From Schistocerca nitens (lineage: Eukaryota; Arthropoda; Insecta; Orthoptera; Acrididae), in assembly GCF_023898315.1 (NCBI RefSeq), contig NC_064617.1, positions 710,479,202-710,543,201 on the forward strand: a stretch of DNA of 64,000 bases, given 5' to 3'. This document shows, in pieces, positions 20,866-31,930 of this stretch. The position numbers and the translations under genes were made by a program. The notes beneath the pieces were generated by a model. That model was given only the letters and a program-made list of their open reading frames with translations, ran no database searches and was not told the DNA's origin. The stretch's first letter is position 1, and every line of letters begins with the position of its first letter.

Positions 20866-21796
20866 GTAAGATAATTAATTTATTAATTCATTTTATGAAT
20901 TAATATGCTGTGTTTGATTAGGGAGATCCCTCTTGGATATGAAACAAGTGTAGTAAGTAGAGACAATGCAGCTGTATGTGTGTATTCTCTTCTAGTTAGC
21001 TCTGAAGTTGTAAATCATCTGAAAGCTTAGGGAATATCTCAGTCTTGCTTATGTATCTGTAGAGCACAGAAAGCCTCACCTATACAGCGAGTTGTTACCC
21101 CTCAGTCCTTCCATTATATATACTCCACTGAGGACTTCCCATTACTTTATGAATAAGTACAGTATATTATTACAGATATGAAGCTGTTATAAACTGTGTA
21201 CCTTCATTACACTCTACCAAACCACCATTAGTGTTAACCAAGTGTGCTGTATATCTAGAACATTAACAACCCTCAGTTTATACCTAAAACAGTTTTTTTC
21301 TCCTAGTTGATGGAACTGTTACACCTGTGAGAAAAGACTCTAGTTTACCATATGTACCACTCAGCTCATTCTGTTACTGCATACATATCAATTACAAAAT
21401 GATTGATGCTACTAACCGTTGAAAGATAACACTTGCTGTATAACGTATGACTAGAGACTTGCTTCATAACAAGAATATATTGCAGTGTGCTAATAATGAT
21501 TATCTGACACAAATATTATGTTAATAAATATGAATGGCTACTCAGGTACATTTTAAATTAATTCTTGATTTTCCAAGAATGCTCAGTTTCCCACCTTAAG
21601 TTTCTGGAAATCTTATAAAAATACTGAACCAGACTACAGAACACAAATTTGTTCAAAAGGAAAGTAATCAGTTTTTAGAACAGTAGAGTAGAAGTTTATA
21701 GTCTCATAACATGCAATTTCAAGCCATTGACTTAACATACAGGAGACTTCTCAGAACACAAGAGCTGGTTTACAATTTTCTTTTAATATCAGTAAT
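20866..21796. other. no gene seen
   Basis: AT-rich sequence without a supported ORF. A short palindrome (AATTAATTTATTAATTCA / TGAATTAAT) lies at 20873-20903. Confidence 0.4.
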
Positions 21797-22509
21797 ATAA
21801 TATACAGTACTGTATAACTACTTAATTAAGCAGTTAATAATTTTTCTTCAAAAGTAACAAACTTTTAAAAATTAGCAGACCTAGGTACTTGCTCTCTCCT
21901 GCTCAAATTTTCAGGTTGTCATTTATGAATTCTACTGAATAGTAACATTTCTGCACTAGTTTCTCACATAAGGTTTTTTTCAGTGTTTCTAACTTGATGC
22001 TGAGTAAGTCTCTTCCTTTCACTTTGTTACAAGTTTTCATACCCAATGTGGAGTTTGAGCATAAAATTTTAAACGGTGGGTGGGCAGCATAAAATTATTT
22101 TGATTTCTGGTGTTGTAATCATGTTGAAAATGATTTGCTACAAATAAATCAGAGTTAATATATACAAGATAATCAGCTCATATATGTATAGTGAGGGAAC
22201 ACTTAATATCAATATTTTTGAACTGAGCAACATGATTTCCTTCGCCCTACATTGTACATATTTCTAATGAGATTTTCTGAAGTTTTAGTATTCGACACAT
22301 ATGGTTTGAGTTATCTCAGAATACAATTCCATACCTTACTACTCACTCAAAGTAGCTGTGATATACTACTATTCTTATGCCCATACTGGTAGCATTGTAC
22401 AATGTCCTCATTGCAAATGCTAGGCTGTTTAATTTATTTGCAAGATATTGTATATGTGATCCCCATTATAGATTTCTATCTATTTGCATTCCTACAAATT
22501 TTATGTTTT
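21797..22509 (-). pseudogene. 3' fragment of the CR1-type family seen at 2296
   Basis: It aligns over about 700 nt with 2296-2990. Shared blocks include CCTGCTCAAATTTTCAGGTT, GTTTTTTTCAGTGTTTCTAA, GATAATCA, CCTCATTG/AATATCATGATTG and GCTAGGCT.TTTAATTTATT. It is about 80-85% identical by eye, with indels. On the minus strand it is the RT C-terminal region, with stops. The right end is cut at the family A RTE insertion (22510). Confidence 0.75.
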
Positions 22510-22815
22510 ATGTCTGCCCCATGAACCATGGACCTTGCCGTTGGTGGGGAGGCTTCCGTGCCTCGGCGATACAGATGGCCGTACCGTAGGTGCAACCACA
22601 ACGGAGGGGTATCTGTTGAGAGGCCAGACAAACATGTGGTTCCTGAAGAGGGGCAGCAGCCTTTTCAGTAGTTGCAGGGGCAACAGTCTGGATGATTGAC
22701 TGATCTGGCCTTGTAACATTAACCAAAACGGCCTTGCTGTGCTGGTACTGCGAACGGCTGAAAGCAAGGGGAAACTACAGCCGTAATTTTTCCCGAGGAC
22801 ATGCAGCTTTACTGT

Positions 22816-22827
22816 ATGATTAAATGA
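22816..22827 (+). other. three-codon uORF overlapping the RTE start (ATGA)
   Basis: ATG ATT AAA TGA (22816-22827) ends on the TGA that overlaps the ORF2 start ATG as ATGA at 22824-22827. The same 12 bases occur in copy C on the minus strand near 38096-38107. Such overlaps allow termination-reinitiation. That role here is inference. Confidence 0.55.
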
Positions 22828-25787
22828 TGATGGCGTCCTCTTGGGTAAAATATTCCGGAGGTAAAATAGTCCCCCATTCGGATCTCCGGGCGGGGACTAT
22901 CCAAGAGGACATCGTTATCAGGAGAAAGAAAACTGGCATTCTACGGATCGGAGCGTGGAATGTCAGATCCCTTAATCGGGCAGGTAGGTTAGAAAATTTA
23001 AAAAGGGAAATGGATAGGTTAAAGTTAGATATGGTGGGAATTAGTGAAGTTTGGTGGCAGGAGGAACAAGACTTTTGGTCTGGTGATTACAGGGTTATAA
23101 ATACAAAATCAAATAGGGGTAATGCAGGAGTAGGTTTATTAATGAATAAAAAAATAGGAGTGCGGGTTAGCTACTACAAACAGCATAGTGAATGCATTAT
23201 TGTGGCCAAGATAGACACAAAGCCCATGCCTACTACAGTAGTACAAGTTTATATGCCAACTAGCTCTGCAGACGATGAAGAAATTGATGAAATGTATGAC
23301 GAGATAAAAGAAATTATTCAGGTAGTGAAGGGAGACAAAAATTTAATAATCATGGGTGACTGGAATTCGTCAGTAGGAAAAGGGAGAGAAGGAAACATAG
23401 TAGGTGAATATGGATTGGGGGGAAGAAATGAAAGAGGAAGCCGCCTTGTAGAATTTTGCACAGAGCATAACTTAATCATAGCTAACACTTGGTTCAAGAA
23501 TCATAAAAGAAGGTTGTATACCTGGAAGAATCCTGGAGATACTAATAGGTATCAGATAGATTATATAATGGTAAGACAGAGATTTAGGAACCAGGTTTTA
23601 AATTGTAAGACATTTCCAGGGGCAGATGTGGATTCTGACCACAATCTATTGGTTATGAACTGCAGATTGAAACTGAAGAAACTGCAAAAAGGTGGGAATT
23701 TAAGGAGATGGGACCTGGATAAACTGAAAGAACCAGAGGTTGTAGAGAGTTTCAGGGAGAGCATAAGGGAACAATTGACAGGAATGGGGGAAAGAAATAC
23801 AGTAGAAGAAGAATGGGTAGCTCTGAGGGATGAAGTAGTGAAGGCAGCAGACGATCAAGTAGGTAAAAAGACGAGGGCTAATAGAAATCCTTGGGTAACA
23901 GAAGAAATATTGAATTTAATTGATGAAAGGAGAAAATATAAAAATGCAGTAAATGAAGCAGGCAAAAGGGAATACAAACGTCTCAAAAATGAGATCGACA
24001 GAAAGTGCAAAATGGCTAAGCAGGGATGGCTAGAGGACAAATGTAAGGATGTAGAGGCTTGTCTCACTAGGGGTAAGATAGATACTGCCTACAGGAAAAT
24101 TAAAGAGACCTTTGGAGAGAAGAGAACCACTTGTATGAATATCAAGAGCTCAGATGGCAACCCAGTTCTAAGCAAAGAAGGGAAGGCAGAAAGGTGGAAG
24201 GAGTATATAGAGGGTTTATACAAGGGCGATGTACTTGAGGACAGTATTATGGAAATGGAAGAGGATGTAGATGAAGATGAAATGGGAGATAAGATACTGC
24301 GTGAAGAGTTTGACAGAGCACTGAAAGACCTGAGTCGAAACAAGGCCCTGGGAGTAGACAACATTCCATTAGAACTACTGATGGCCTTGGGAGAGCCAGT
24401 CCTGACAAAACTCTACCATCTGGTGACCAAGATGTATGAGACAGGCGAAATACCCACAGACTTCAAGAAGAATATAATAATTCCAATACCAAAGAAAGCA
24501 GGTGTTGACAGATGTGAAAATTACCGAAAAATCAGTTTAATAAGTCACAGCTGCAAAATACTAACGCGAATTCTTTACAGACGAATGGAAAAACTGGTAG
24601 AAGCGGACCTCGGGGAGGATCAGTTTGGATTCCGTAGAAATGTTGGAACACGTGAGGCAATACTAACCTTACGACTTATCTTAGAAGAAAGATTAAGAAA
24701 AGGCAAACCTACGTTTCTAGCATTTGTAGACTTAGAGAAAGCTTTTGACAATGTTAACTGGAATACTCTCTTTCAAATTCTGAAGGTGGCAGGGGTAAAA
24801 TACAGGGAGCGAAAGGCTATTTACAATTTGTACAGAAACCAGATGGCAGTTATAAGAGTCGAGGGGCATGAAAGGGAAGCAGTGGTTGGGAAAGGAGTGA
24901 GACAGGGTTGTAGCCTCTCCCTGATGTTATTCAATCTGTATATTGAGCAAGCAGTAAAGGAAACAAAAGAAAAATTCGGAGTAGGTATTAAAATTCATGG
25001 AGAAGAAGTAAAAACTTTGAGGTTCGCCGATGACATTGTAATTCTGTCAGAGACGGCAAAGGACTTGGAAGAGCAGTTGAACGGAATGGACAGTGTCTTG
25101 AAAGGAGGATATAAGATGAACATCAACAAAAACAAAACGAGGATAATGGAATGTAGTCAAATTAAATCAGGTGATGCTGAGGGGATTAGATTAGGAAATG
25201 AGACACTTAAAGTAGTAAAGGAGTTTTGCTATTTAGGGAGTAAAATAACTGATGATGGTCGAAGTAGAGAGGATATAAAATGTAGACTGGCAATGGCAAG
25301 GAAATCGTTTCTGAAGAAGAGAAATTTGTTAACATCGAGTATAGATTTAAGTGTCAGGAAGTCGTTTCTGAAAGTATTTGTATGGAGTGTAGCCATGTAT
25401 GGAAGTGAAACATGGACGATAACCAGTTTGGACAAGAAGAGAATAGAAGCTTTCGAAATGTGGTGCTACAGAAAAATGCTGAAGATAAGGTGGGTAGATC
25501 ACGTAACTAATGAGGAGGTATTGAATAGGATTGGGGAGAAGAGAAGTTTGTGGCACAACTTGACTAGAGGAAGGGATCGATTGGTAGGACATGTTTTGAG
25601 GCATCAAGGGATCACAAATTTAGCATTGGAGGGCAGCGTGGAGGGTAAAAATCGTAGAGGGAGACCAAGAGATCAATACACTAAGCAGATTCAGAAGGAT
25701 GTAGGTTGCAGTAGGTACTGGGAGATGAAGAAGCTTGCACAGGATAGAGTAGCATGGAGAGCTGCATCAAACCAGTCTCAGGACTGA
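22824..25787 (+). CDS. RTE-type endonuclease-reverse transcriptase, intact ORF
   Basis: The 987-codon ORF encodes an APE-type endonuclease (IGAWNVRSL near residue 41, ISEVWW near 73, QVYMPTSSAD, IMGDWNSSVG near 178, YQIDYIMV, DVDSDHNLLV near 270) and a reverse transcriptase (NIIIPIPKKAG, CENYRKISLISHSCKIL, EDQFGFRR, FLAFVDLEKAFDNV, VRQGCSL, LRFADDIVIL near 735, YLGSKITDDG). The C-terminal region has GSETWTI, GHVLRHQG and GKNRRGRPRDQY. It would nick target DNA and copy its own RNA there. It has no internal stop or frameshift. One suspect residue is Leu at about 700 in GCSLSLMLF, where copy C has Pro (CTG against CCG), as expected from CpG decay. I chose the first ATG of the ATGATGATG cluster at 22824, which is conserved in copy C. 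Confidence 0.9.
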   Translation: MMMASSWVKYSGGKIVPHSDLRAGTIQEDIVIRRKKTGILRIGAWNVRSLNRAGRLENLKREMDRLKLDMVGISEVWWQEEQDFWSGDYRVINTKSNRGNAGVGLLMNKKIGVRVSYYKQHSECIIVAKIDTKPMPTTVVQVYMPTSSADDEEIDEMYDEIKEIIQVVKGDKNLIIMGDWNSSVGKGREGNIVGEYGLGGRNERGSRLVEFCTEHNLIIANTWFKNHKRRLYTWKNPGDTNRYQIDYIMVRQRFRNQVLNCKTFPGADVDSDHNLLVMNCRLKLKKLQKGGNLRRWDLDKLKEPEVVESFRESIREQLTGMGERNTVEEEWVALRDEVVKAADDQVGKKTRANRNPWVTEEILNLIDERRKYKNAVNEAGKREYKRLKNEIDRKCKMAKQGWLEDKCKDVEACLTRGKIDTAYRKIKETFGEKRTTCMNIKSSDGNPVLSKEGKAERWKEYIEGLYKGDVLEDSIMEMEEDVDEDEMGDKILREEFDRALKDLSRNKALGVDNIPLELLMALGEPVLTKLYHLVTKMYETGEIPTDFKKNIIIPIPKKAGVDRCENYRKISLISHSCKILTRILYRRMEKLVEADLGEDQFGFRRNVGTREAILTLRLILEERLRKGKPTFLAFVDLEKAFDNVNWNTLFQILKVAGVKYRERKAIYNLYRNQMAVIRVEGHEREAVVGKGVRQGCSLSLMLFNLYIEQAVKETKEKFGVGIKIHGEEVKTLRFADDIVILSETAKDLEEQLNGMDSVLKGGYKMNINKNKTRIMECSQIKSGDAEGIRLGNETLKVVKEFCYLGSKITDDGRSREDIKCRLAMARKSFLKKRNLLTSSIDLSVRKSFLKVFVWSVAMYGSETWTITSLDKKRIEAFEMWCYRKMLKIRWVDHVTNEEVLNRIGEKRSLWHNLTRGRDRLVGHVLRHQGITNLALEGSVEGKNRRGRPRDQYTKQIQKDVGCSRYWEMKKLAQDRVAWRAASNQSQD

Positions 25788-25813
25788 AGACCACAACAAC
25801 AACAACAATGTCT

Positions 25814-26760
25814 TATTGTGAGATTATGTGTATCACATTTAATTTGAAACTGATATTAATTGTTTCTCATGAATAACAGAAACATAAATATACAGTTAAG
25901 AACAACTGAATCATAAATTAGTTCCTAATAGTATGTAGCAAACTTCTTTTTGCCCTATTGGAGAGATTGTCCAGAGCTGGAGCCAGGAAGTACACTTCTC
26001 CCTCAATAGCGTCACAGTTATCCTGTGAATGGTTGAGGTCAAGTGTCCTGGATGGCCACACAAGTATCCTCCATGTTGGAATGTTCCTCATAGCTGTCAG
26101 ACAGTTTGTGAAGGGCAAGGTAGTGCATTATCTTGCTGAAGACGCAGTTTGCCTGATAATGGCAGGTATATCATGAGCCCCAAGCCATACCAACGAAACA
26201 TTTCAAGACAATCACTTGACTTTTCATTTGGCAAGGGAGATGTTTTGCCTCATACACTATGCCAGTGCCATGTACTGACAAGTACGATGACTCTTCAGTC
26301 TAGGTGACCTTTGTCCACATTTGCAGTGTTGTACAGCACTAAAGTTTAGAAGTGTGTTAAGACTACATAAAGATGAAGAAAGGGGTAAGGGAGACTATAC
26401 AGATATCTGTAAAGTAAATGAAAAGAAGTATTATAAATGTCAACACTTAAAGGCTCTTGCACAAAGAACACAGTCCATCACACTTGCCCAGGACATTAGT
26501 GAACCAGGAAGTGGCTTATTCAGATGCTAAGATTTCAAAGCATAGTGTCTTAAATATCATTATGACAGATACCATAGAGAATACATATGGCAGCTGATAG
26601 ATCATGGCCAACTGACAGTAGCTGTTTTGTGGTGTGGTCAGTTTGCCTTTTATTTATACTAGGTGTATCGAGGCATGTGTTGCTGTGGCTCAGTCTGGTT
26701 AAATGGAAAAGAAAGAAAAGAGAATGCACATGTTTCTAATAAGTATGGGAATTGGATATA
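25814..26760 (-). pseudogene. Tc1-type transposase remnant in non-coding DNA
   Basis: In minus-strand frames within 25918-26170 I read LQQDNALPCPSQTV and, 20-25 codons on, WPSRTLDLNHSQDNCDAIE. These correspond to the second Asp motif (QQDNARPH) and the third acidic motif (WPSRSPDLNPIE) of Tc1-type transposases. LAPALDNLSNRAKRSLLHTI follows. The first catalytic block and the inverted repeats were not found. 25814-25917 and 26350-26760 hold nothing recognisable. Confidence 0.55.
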
Positions 26761-26907
26761 CAGTGTGTCCGTGATTAAAGTCCCAGTTTCAAAACACTGG
26801 GACATTGCTCAGTATGACGTTGGATTTGAACAGCATATTATTGATGCAGAATATGCACACTGACAGGTGCGCGACACATGATTGTTCCTCAGTTTGCATC
26901 CAAGATG

Positions 26908-27714
26908 CCCAACATGACTGTCTCCATGAAGGATCATGCACTGCTGGTAAAGCTCTTTTACAAGAATGGTGACTGTGTGTCAGTAGCCCTGCAGAGGTTC
27001 TGGGCACTCAAGGGTATGAAAAAAGGTATTGGTGCAATGTCTCCTAAGGATCTGGAGAAAATTGTAACAAAATTAAAAAAGACGGGTTCTTTTGAAGTGC
27101 AATAGCATCTGTCAAAGTTGTTGCCACAGCATTACGCTGGGGGGTCGAGCAGTGGTGTGCAAACATGCAGTGCATGGGGAATTGCCAGAAACCTGGACAT
27201 GCCTGTGAGGATGGTGCACAAAATCCCATTAAGTCTTCTGTGTTGTTATCCATACAAAATCACCTATGTTCAGTAGTTGCTTCCTGTTGACCTGCCAGCA
27301 AGACAAACATTCGTTCTGGAATTTCTTGCTTATCAACTGATACCACTTCATACTGCAAACGTGACTGTGGTGCAGTTTGACAGCATCATTTATCGTAGGT
27401 CCGTATTTTTTAAGGAAACAAGTCCTCTGGGTCCTTTTACCTGTACCATCACTGGTAAACATTATGAGAGTGTTTTGCACACCAACATCATTCCAACACT
27501 TCAACAGCATGGATGTAAGGATAGAATCATTTTTGTGCAAGATGCCTTCCTCCCCACATTGAACAGCCAGTGAAGCGGTTGCTGCAGAGACATTTCGGAA
27601 ATGTCATCATTGTCCCACAGCCTGGCCATCCAGATCGTGTGACCTTAATCTGTGTAACTTCTGGCTGTGGGGTTATCTGAAAGATGTTGTGTTCACTGCT
27701 CAGCTAGGAACATT
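26908..27714 (+). pseudogene. mariner/IS630-type transposase, broken
   Basis: The N-terminus is an HTH: MPNMTVSMKDHALLVKLFYK at 26908, then CVSVALQRFWALKG and LEKIVTKLKKTGSF. Further pieces occur in shifting frames: IARNLDMPVRMVHKI, RQTFVLEFLAYQL, IIFVQDA (second Asp region) with PPHIEQPVKRLLQRHFGNVI in another frame, and DRVTLICVTSGCGVI corresponding to PDLNPCDFWLWGYLK. The remaining 3' end lies beyond the RTE from 30967. Several frameshifts. The family assignment rests on the HTH and the FWLWGYLK-type end. Confidence 0.75.
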
Positions 27715-27823
27715 ATTATTATTTATTATTTTTGAGCTTTTCCTCATTACAGAGGCTTATCTCCAACATAATAATTTACTTGGAAATTACAATACAAATA
27801 ATAAACATTCTTAAACTATACTC

Positions 27824-30770
27824 TCAAAATATTTCTCCAGGTGTTTCAATCTTGCGTGTCCTCTTCCTCTGGCCCATTCTCCTCATTGTGTGCTGCACAT
27901 TTTGGAGCGAGGTGGTCACAGGTCGTCCTCTTCTTCTTCTCCCCTCCGGTTCCCACTCCAGTATCAATTTTGGTATTCTGGCTTCCTCCATTCGTCGTAC
28001 ATGCCCGTACCACTGTAATTTCTTCCTATCCATTAGGTCATATATTCTTTCTTTTATTTCCATTCTCCTTATTACTTCGGTGTTCCTTATCTTTTCTTTC
28101 CTGGAGATTCTTGCCGATCTTCTCCAAAAGTCCATCTCTAGAGCTTGTAATTTTCTAATGTGCTTCATGTTAATTGTCCAGGTCTCCGTTCCATACAGAA
28201 CCACACTCTCTAATATGGATTTGTATATTAATTTTTTAGTTCTGCTCATTACATTCCTGCTCCATAAGACTGAGTTAAGCATCCCAATGACCCTCCGTCC
28301 ACTACTAATTCTTTTATTGATTTCTAACTCTGATTTTCCCTCGATTTCTAAAATGGATCCCAAATAACAGAAAGTGTTTATCTTTTTGATTTTCTTTTCT
28401 TCAATGTATAGCTCATCTGAATCATTAGTCAAGTATTCTGTTTTTTGGTAATTAATCTTCAAACCCCAAGTTTTGTATGCTACTGCTAGTTGATTGCACA
28501 TATAGTTAGCATCCTCCCCATCTTGTGCTACGACTACTTGATCATCAGCAAATAATAAATGATGTAGGTACACTCCATCTCTTATTTCTAATCCCATACT
28601 ATTACATTTACGAGACCATGTTCTAAGGCTAATATCTATATAGATTTTAAATAATGATGGTGACATGGGACAGCCCTGTAAAAGGCCTTTGCTTGTTCTA
28701 AATTTCTGTGAAAGTTTATTACCAACTTTAACTTGGCAAATGTTATCTTTATACATCTGTTGTATTATTTTAATCAAAGAAGGGTTTATGTTTGCCATAT
28801 GTAGTGCTCTCCAAAGTAGTTTTCTTGGAACAGTATCATACCCTTTTTCTAGATCTATGAAAATTAATCCTATATTTTTTGATTTTTCCCTATGTTTCTC
28901 CAAAATCTGTCGTAATGTGAAAATATGGTCTACACATGATCTCCCAGCCATGAATCCACATTGTTCTTCTTGGGTTCTAAAATTTTTTTCCAGTTTGTCT
29001 TTAATTACTTTCGCAAAAATTCTCATTAATGTGTTTGTAACACAAATTCCTCGATAGTTTGAACAAATTTTGCGATCCCCTTTCTTAAATATTGTATTAA
29101 TGTAACCTAGCTTCATCTCGTTGGGTATTGAATCTCCATTTATCATTTTGTTGAAGAGCTGTGTTATCAGTTTCACAATTTTGTCACCACCATATTTCAG
29201 ACACTCCAGATTGATATTGCCTGGTCCCGGTGATTTACCATTCTTTCCTGTCCTCAACGCCTGAAGTACTTCACTTTCTAAAATCTGGATCTCATCATCT
29301 TCATGTCCTTTATCTTCCCCTGTTCCTTCTTCTAGATATTCTTCTCTGTCCTCATTTAATAATTTTTGGAAATACTCTTCCCATTCCTTTTGTGTTATCA
29401 GCTGGAGATTAGTTTTGCTTTTTGTATCCTGTCGAAGTCCTTTCAATACTGACCATGCTTCTTTTGCTCTCCCAAATCCTAATTTGCTATTCACCTTGGC
29501 ACATGTTCTTTCCCATGCTTCATTTTTTGCCATCCTTATTTTTTTCATCACTTCATTCTTCTTTTCCTTGTATATTGACCTTGTTTCTTCTGATTTATCA
29601 TTCAACCACTGAAGGAATGCATTTCGTTTTTCTCTAACGAGGACCTCTAGTTCCTCTGACCACCACTCTGCTGCACGGTTGTGGTTGCTAACTTTTTTAC
29701 CCAACACCTCTGTTGCTATGATTTTCACATTAGCTTTTATATAGTCATATATTTCCTCTGTACTTCCTTCAAATGATTCAACCAGTTTCCTTTCCATCCT
29801 GGCCACAAAGAGTGTTCTGATACTTTCGTCTTGTAGGCTGTCAATATTAAAAGGTAAATTTTCATCTTTCTCAGTCTGGCTTGTTTTATTTATGTTACTT
29901 GTATCACTCCTTGCATTCTTCCACGGCCAGAAAGACTTCATTTTAACTAGATAGTGGTCTGATCCACACTGGGCTCCTCTATAAGATCTGACGTCTACTG
30001 CCTTGAAATTGCTTGTTTGCCTAATGATAATATAATCTATTATAGAACGAAGTTCTTTGGTGTTCTGTTGCCAAGTATATTTATGAATGTCCTTATGTTT
30101 GAAAAATGTGTTGGTAATTTTTAGATCAAATTGTTCACAAATTGCAATCAATCGTTCCCCATTGTCATTATATTCGTCCTCTCCATGTTTTCCTACTATT
30201 CTACAAGATTCTCTAATTCCTACCCTTCCATTCAGATCTCCCATGATAATCAGTTCCTTTCTTCTTGGGATTTTTTCAATAGTCTCCCTGAGGGTATCCC
30301 AAAATGTATCAGTTCCTTTCTTCTTGGGATTTTTCCAATAGTCTCCCTGAGGGTGTCCCAAAATGTATCTTCTCCTTATCTTTTGTGTCGTTCGTGGGTG
30401 CATATACGCCAATAATCACAACTTCCCTAGCAAATAATGTCATTTCAACAGTTATAATACGTTGATTGATGAATGTCCAATTTGTGATTCTTTCTTTCCA
30501 TGATTTCTTTATCATAATGGAGACTCCTGCTTTGGCTCTTACTGCTTTTGATACCCCACTCCAGATATGTACATAATTTTCCAGTTCTCCTTCTCCTTGG
30601 CCTTTCTTCTTTGTTTCAGAGAGTACAACAACATCCATGTTGAACATGTCAAGTTCTGCAGGGAGTAAATTTATTTTAGTGGAAATACCTTGCACATTCC
30701 AGCATCCAAACATAATTTTCCGTTTCTCATTGCCAGTTCGTCGTCCAAAGTTCCAATTTTTCCGAGACAT
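27824..30770 (-). pseudogene. RTE family Y endonuclease-reverse transcriptase, disrupted by a 59-bp duplication
   Basis: The N-terminal part (30309-30770) carries MFGCWNVQGISTK, VVVLSETKKKG, KAGVSIMIKKSWKE and VVIIGVYAPTND. The long part (27824-30412) carries ELIIMGDLNGRVG, RSIIDYIIIR, QCGSDHYLVKMK, then the RT: GYINTIFKKGD, CSNYRGICVTNTL, EQCGFMAGRSCVDHIF, LIFIDLEKGYDTVP, LLQGCPMSPSLFKIYID, LHHLLFADDQVVVAQ and YLGSILEIEG, ending with GTETWTI and RRRRGRP. All endonuclease and RT catalytic motifs are present. The parts are separated only by the tandem duplication at 30250-30367. Removing one 59-bp unit still leaves the halves one base out of phase, so another small indel near 30369 must be assumed. 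The downstream 860 codons are free of stops, so the insertion is recent. Confidence 0.85.
30250..30367. repeat. 59-bp tandem duplication inside RTE family Y ORF
   Basis: Two adjacent units, 30250-30308 and 30309-30367, both start TCAGTTCCTTTCTTCTTGGG and end CCCAAAATGTA. They differ at two positions. The unit length is not a multiple of three. Confidence 0.9.
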
Positions 30771-31735
30771 ATTATTAGGTTTTTTAGCATTTTTATGTTT
30801 TTATGTGAGTGAGGAGCTGGTCCACTGCACAACCCCCAACCCGGAGGACCAGGTAATTTTTACTCAAGGTTTTCTTCCTTTAGCCTTTGATAAGCCAATA
30901 TCATACTACAAGGCAGCAGTTGCTAGTTTTGGTCCACCCCAGGTATTTTTATTAGCTAGGAACATTGAATATGCAAATTGCATAATGCATTCTGAATGGG
31001 ACCCCCAAGACACTCCAATCTGTTGTGATTTCTTGATTTCGACTTGTCGCAGGAAACAACGGACAGCATATTGAACATGTCTTGTGCCAGTCTCATGACG
31101 ATTGGAAACTGATGTCATTTTGCTTTTTTGTGGTTTTCGGCCCCAGAGCAATTAAAAACCAATGCATTTTCATTTTTATGCAGTTTTTTGCCTCAGGATG
31201 ATTAAAAATAAATTTATCCCATCTGACATTGTATGACCTTGCCATAGCGAATGAACATAACTAACTAACAGTGCTGCAACTATTGACTGTGGAACTTGCA
31301 CAGTCATGCACACTGAACGGTATGGATGGTGCAATGTGCAATTCAAACCACAGCCATTGTACTGTGATTCATCAATCATTTTAAACTGACACCATTTACC
31401 TTAATAAGATGCAGCCATTGGTAAAATGTGTGTGTTTTTTTTCCTGGCATGATCATTCAGTGCAGGAAGTGATCTATAATTTTGTAATGTAGTCTTCTTT
31501 TGAAAACCAATTTGTTTGCCAGTTACTAGTAATTACATTAACACAGTGATCTTAGTGAATAAATTGGTTTCCAAAAGGAAGAGCACTTCAATTTTTTTTT
31601 GTTCCATGATGTTTTCCCACGTGTCAATAATATGCTATTCACATTTGACGTCATTCTGAGCAGTGATTCTGTTTCTGCAATGTTTTGGAAATGGAGCTTT
31701 AGTTATGGACACCCTGTATATCCTAATCTCTGTTT

Positions 31736-31930
31736 CCCTTGTCTCTGTCCATCACCTCTTCCCCCTCTCTTTGCCCATCTCCTCCTCCTTCCCCCTCTCT
31801 CTGTACATCACCTCTTCCCCACTCTCTCTGTCCATATTCTCTTCTGTTTCCTCTCTCCAGCTCCTCCTGGCCCCTCTCTCTGTCTGTATGTCCATTTACT
31901 CCCACTGCTCTGTCCACCTCCTCTTCCCTC
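31736..31930. repeat. CT-rich minisatellite-like repeat
   Basis: Degenerate 20-30-nt units built on CTCTCTGTCCATCACCTCTT and CCCC. The overlapping ORFs on both strands are products of this composition. Confidence 0.75.

Larger units (their letters stand above)
22516..25807 (+). mobile_element. full-length RTE family A retrotransposon, copy B
   Basis: It starts near GCCCCATGAACCATGGACCT and ends in (AAC)n after CTGAAGACCACAAC. The short direct repeat ATGTCT flanks it (22510-22515 and 25808-25813). It has a 5' UTR of about 300 nt, one long ORF, and about 20 nt of 3' UTR before the tail. It is inserted in the right end of the CR1 fragment. Copy C (35148-38421) is in inverted orientation 9.3 kb away, with 3' ends facing. 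Confidence 0.85.
27715..30953 (-). mobile_element. full-length RTE family Y retrotransposon with 13-bp target duplication
   Basis: The 13-mer AGCTAGGAACATT is present at 27702-27714 and 30954-30966, exactly bounding the element. The 3' end (left, minus strand) is an (AAT)n-type tail at 27715-27733. The 5' UTR is about 180 nt. It is distinct from family A: the RT shares motifs but little sequence. It is inserted into the mariner/IS630 transposon at 26761. Confidence 0.9.
26761..31716 (+). mobile_element. mariner/IS630-type DNA transposon split by an RTE insertion
   Basis: The left end CAGTGTGTCCGTGATTAAAG and the reverse complement of the right end CAGGGTGTCCATAACTAAAG begin long inverted repeats. 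The similarity continues for about 90 nt (CAAAACACTGGG / CAAAACATTGCAG, GCATATTATTGATG / GCATATTATTGACA). TA flanks both ends (26759-26760 and 31717-31718), within the longer identical context GGATATACAG on each side. Without the RTE (27715-30953 plus one target copy) the transposon is about 1.7 kb, a normal mariner-like size. Confidence 0.85.

Noticed and set aside
27732..28367. 211-codon + ORF, Leu/Ile/Ser rich, apparently membrane protein
   Set aside because: Exact antisense of the RTE family Y ORF, which has clear RT motifs on the minus strand.
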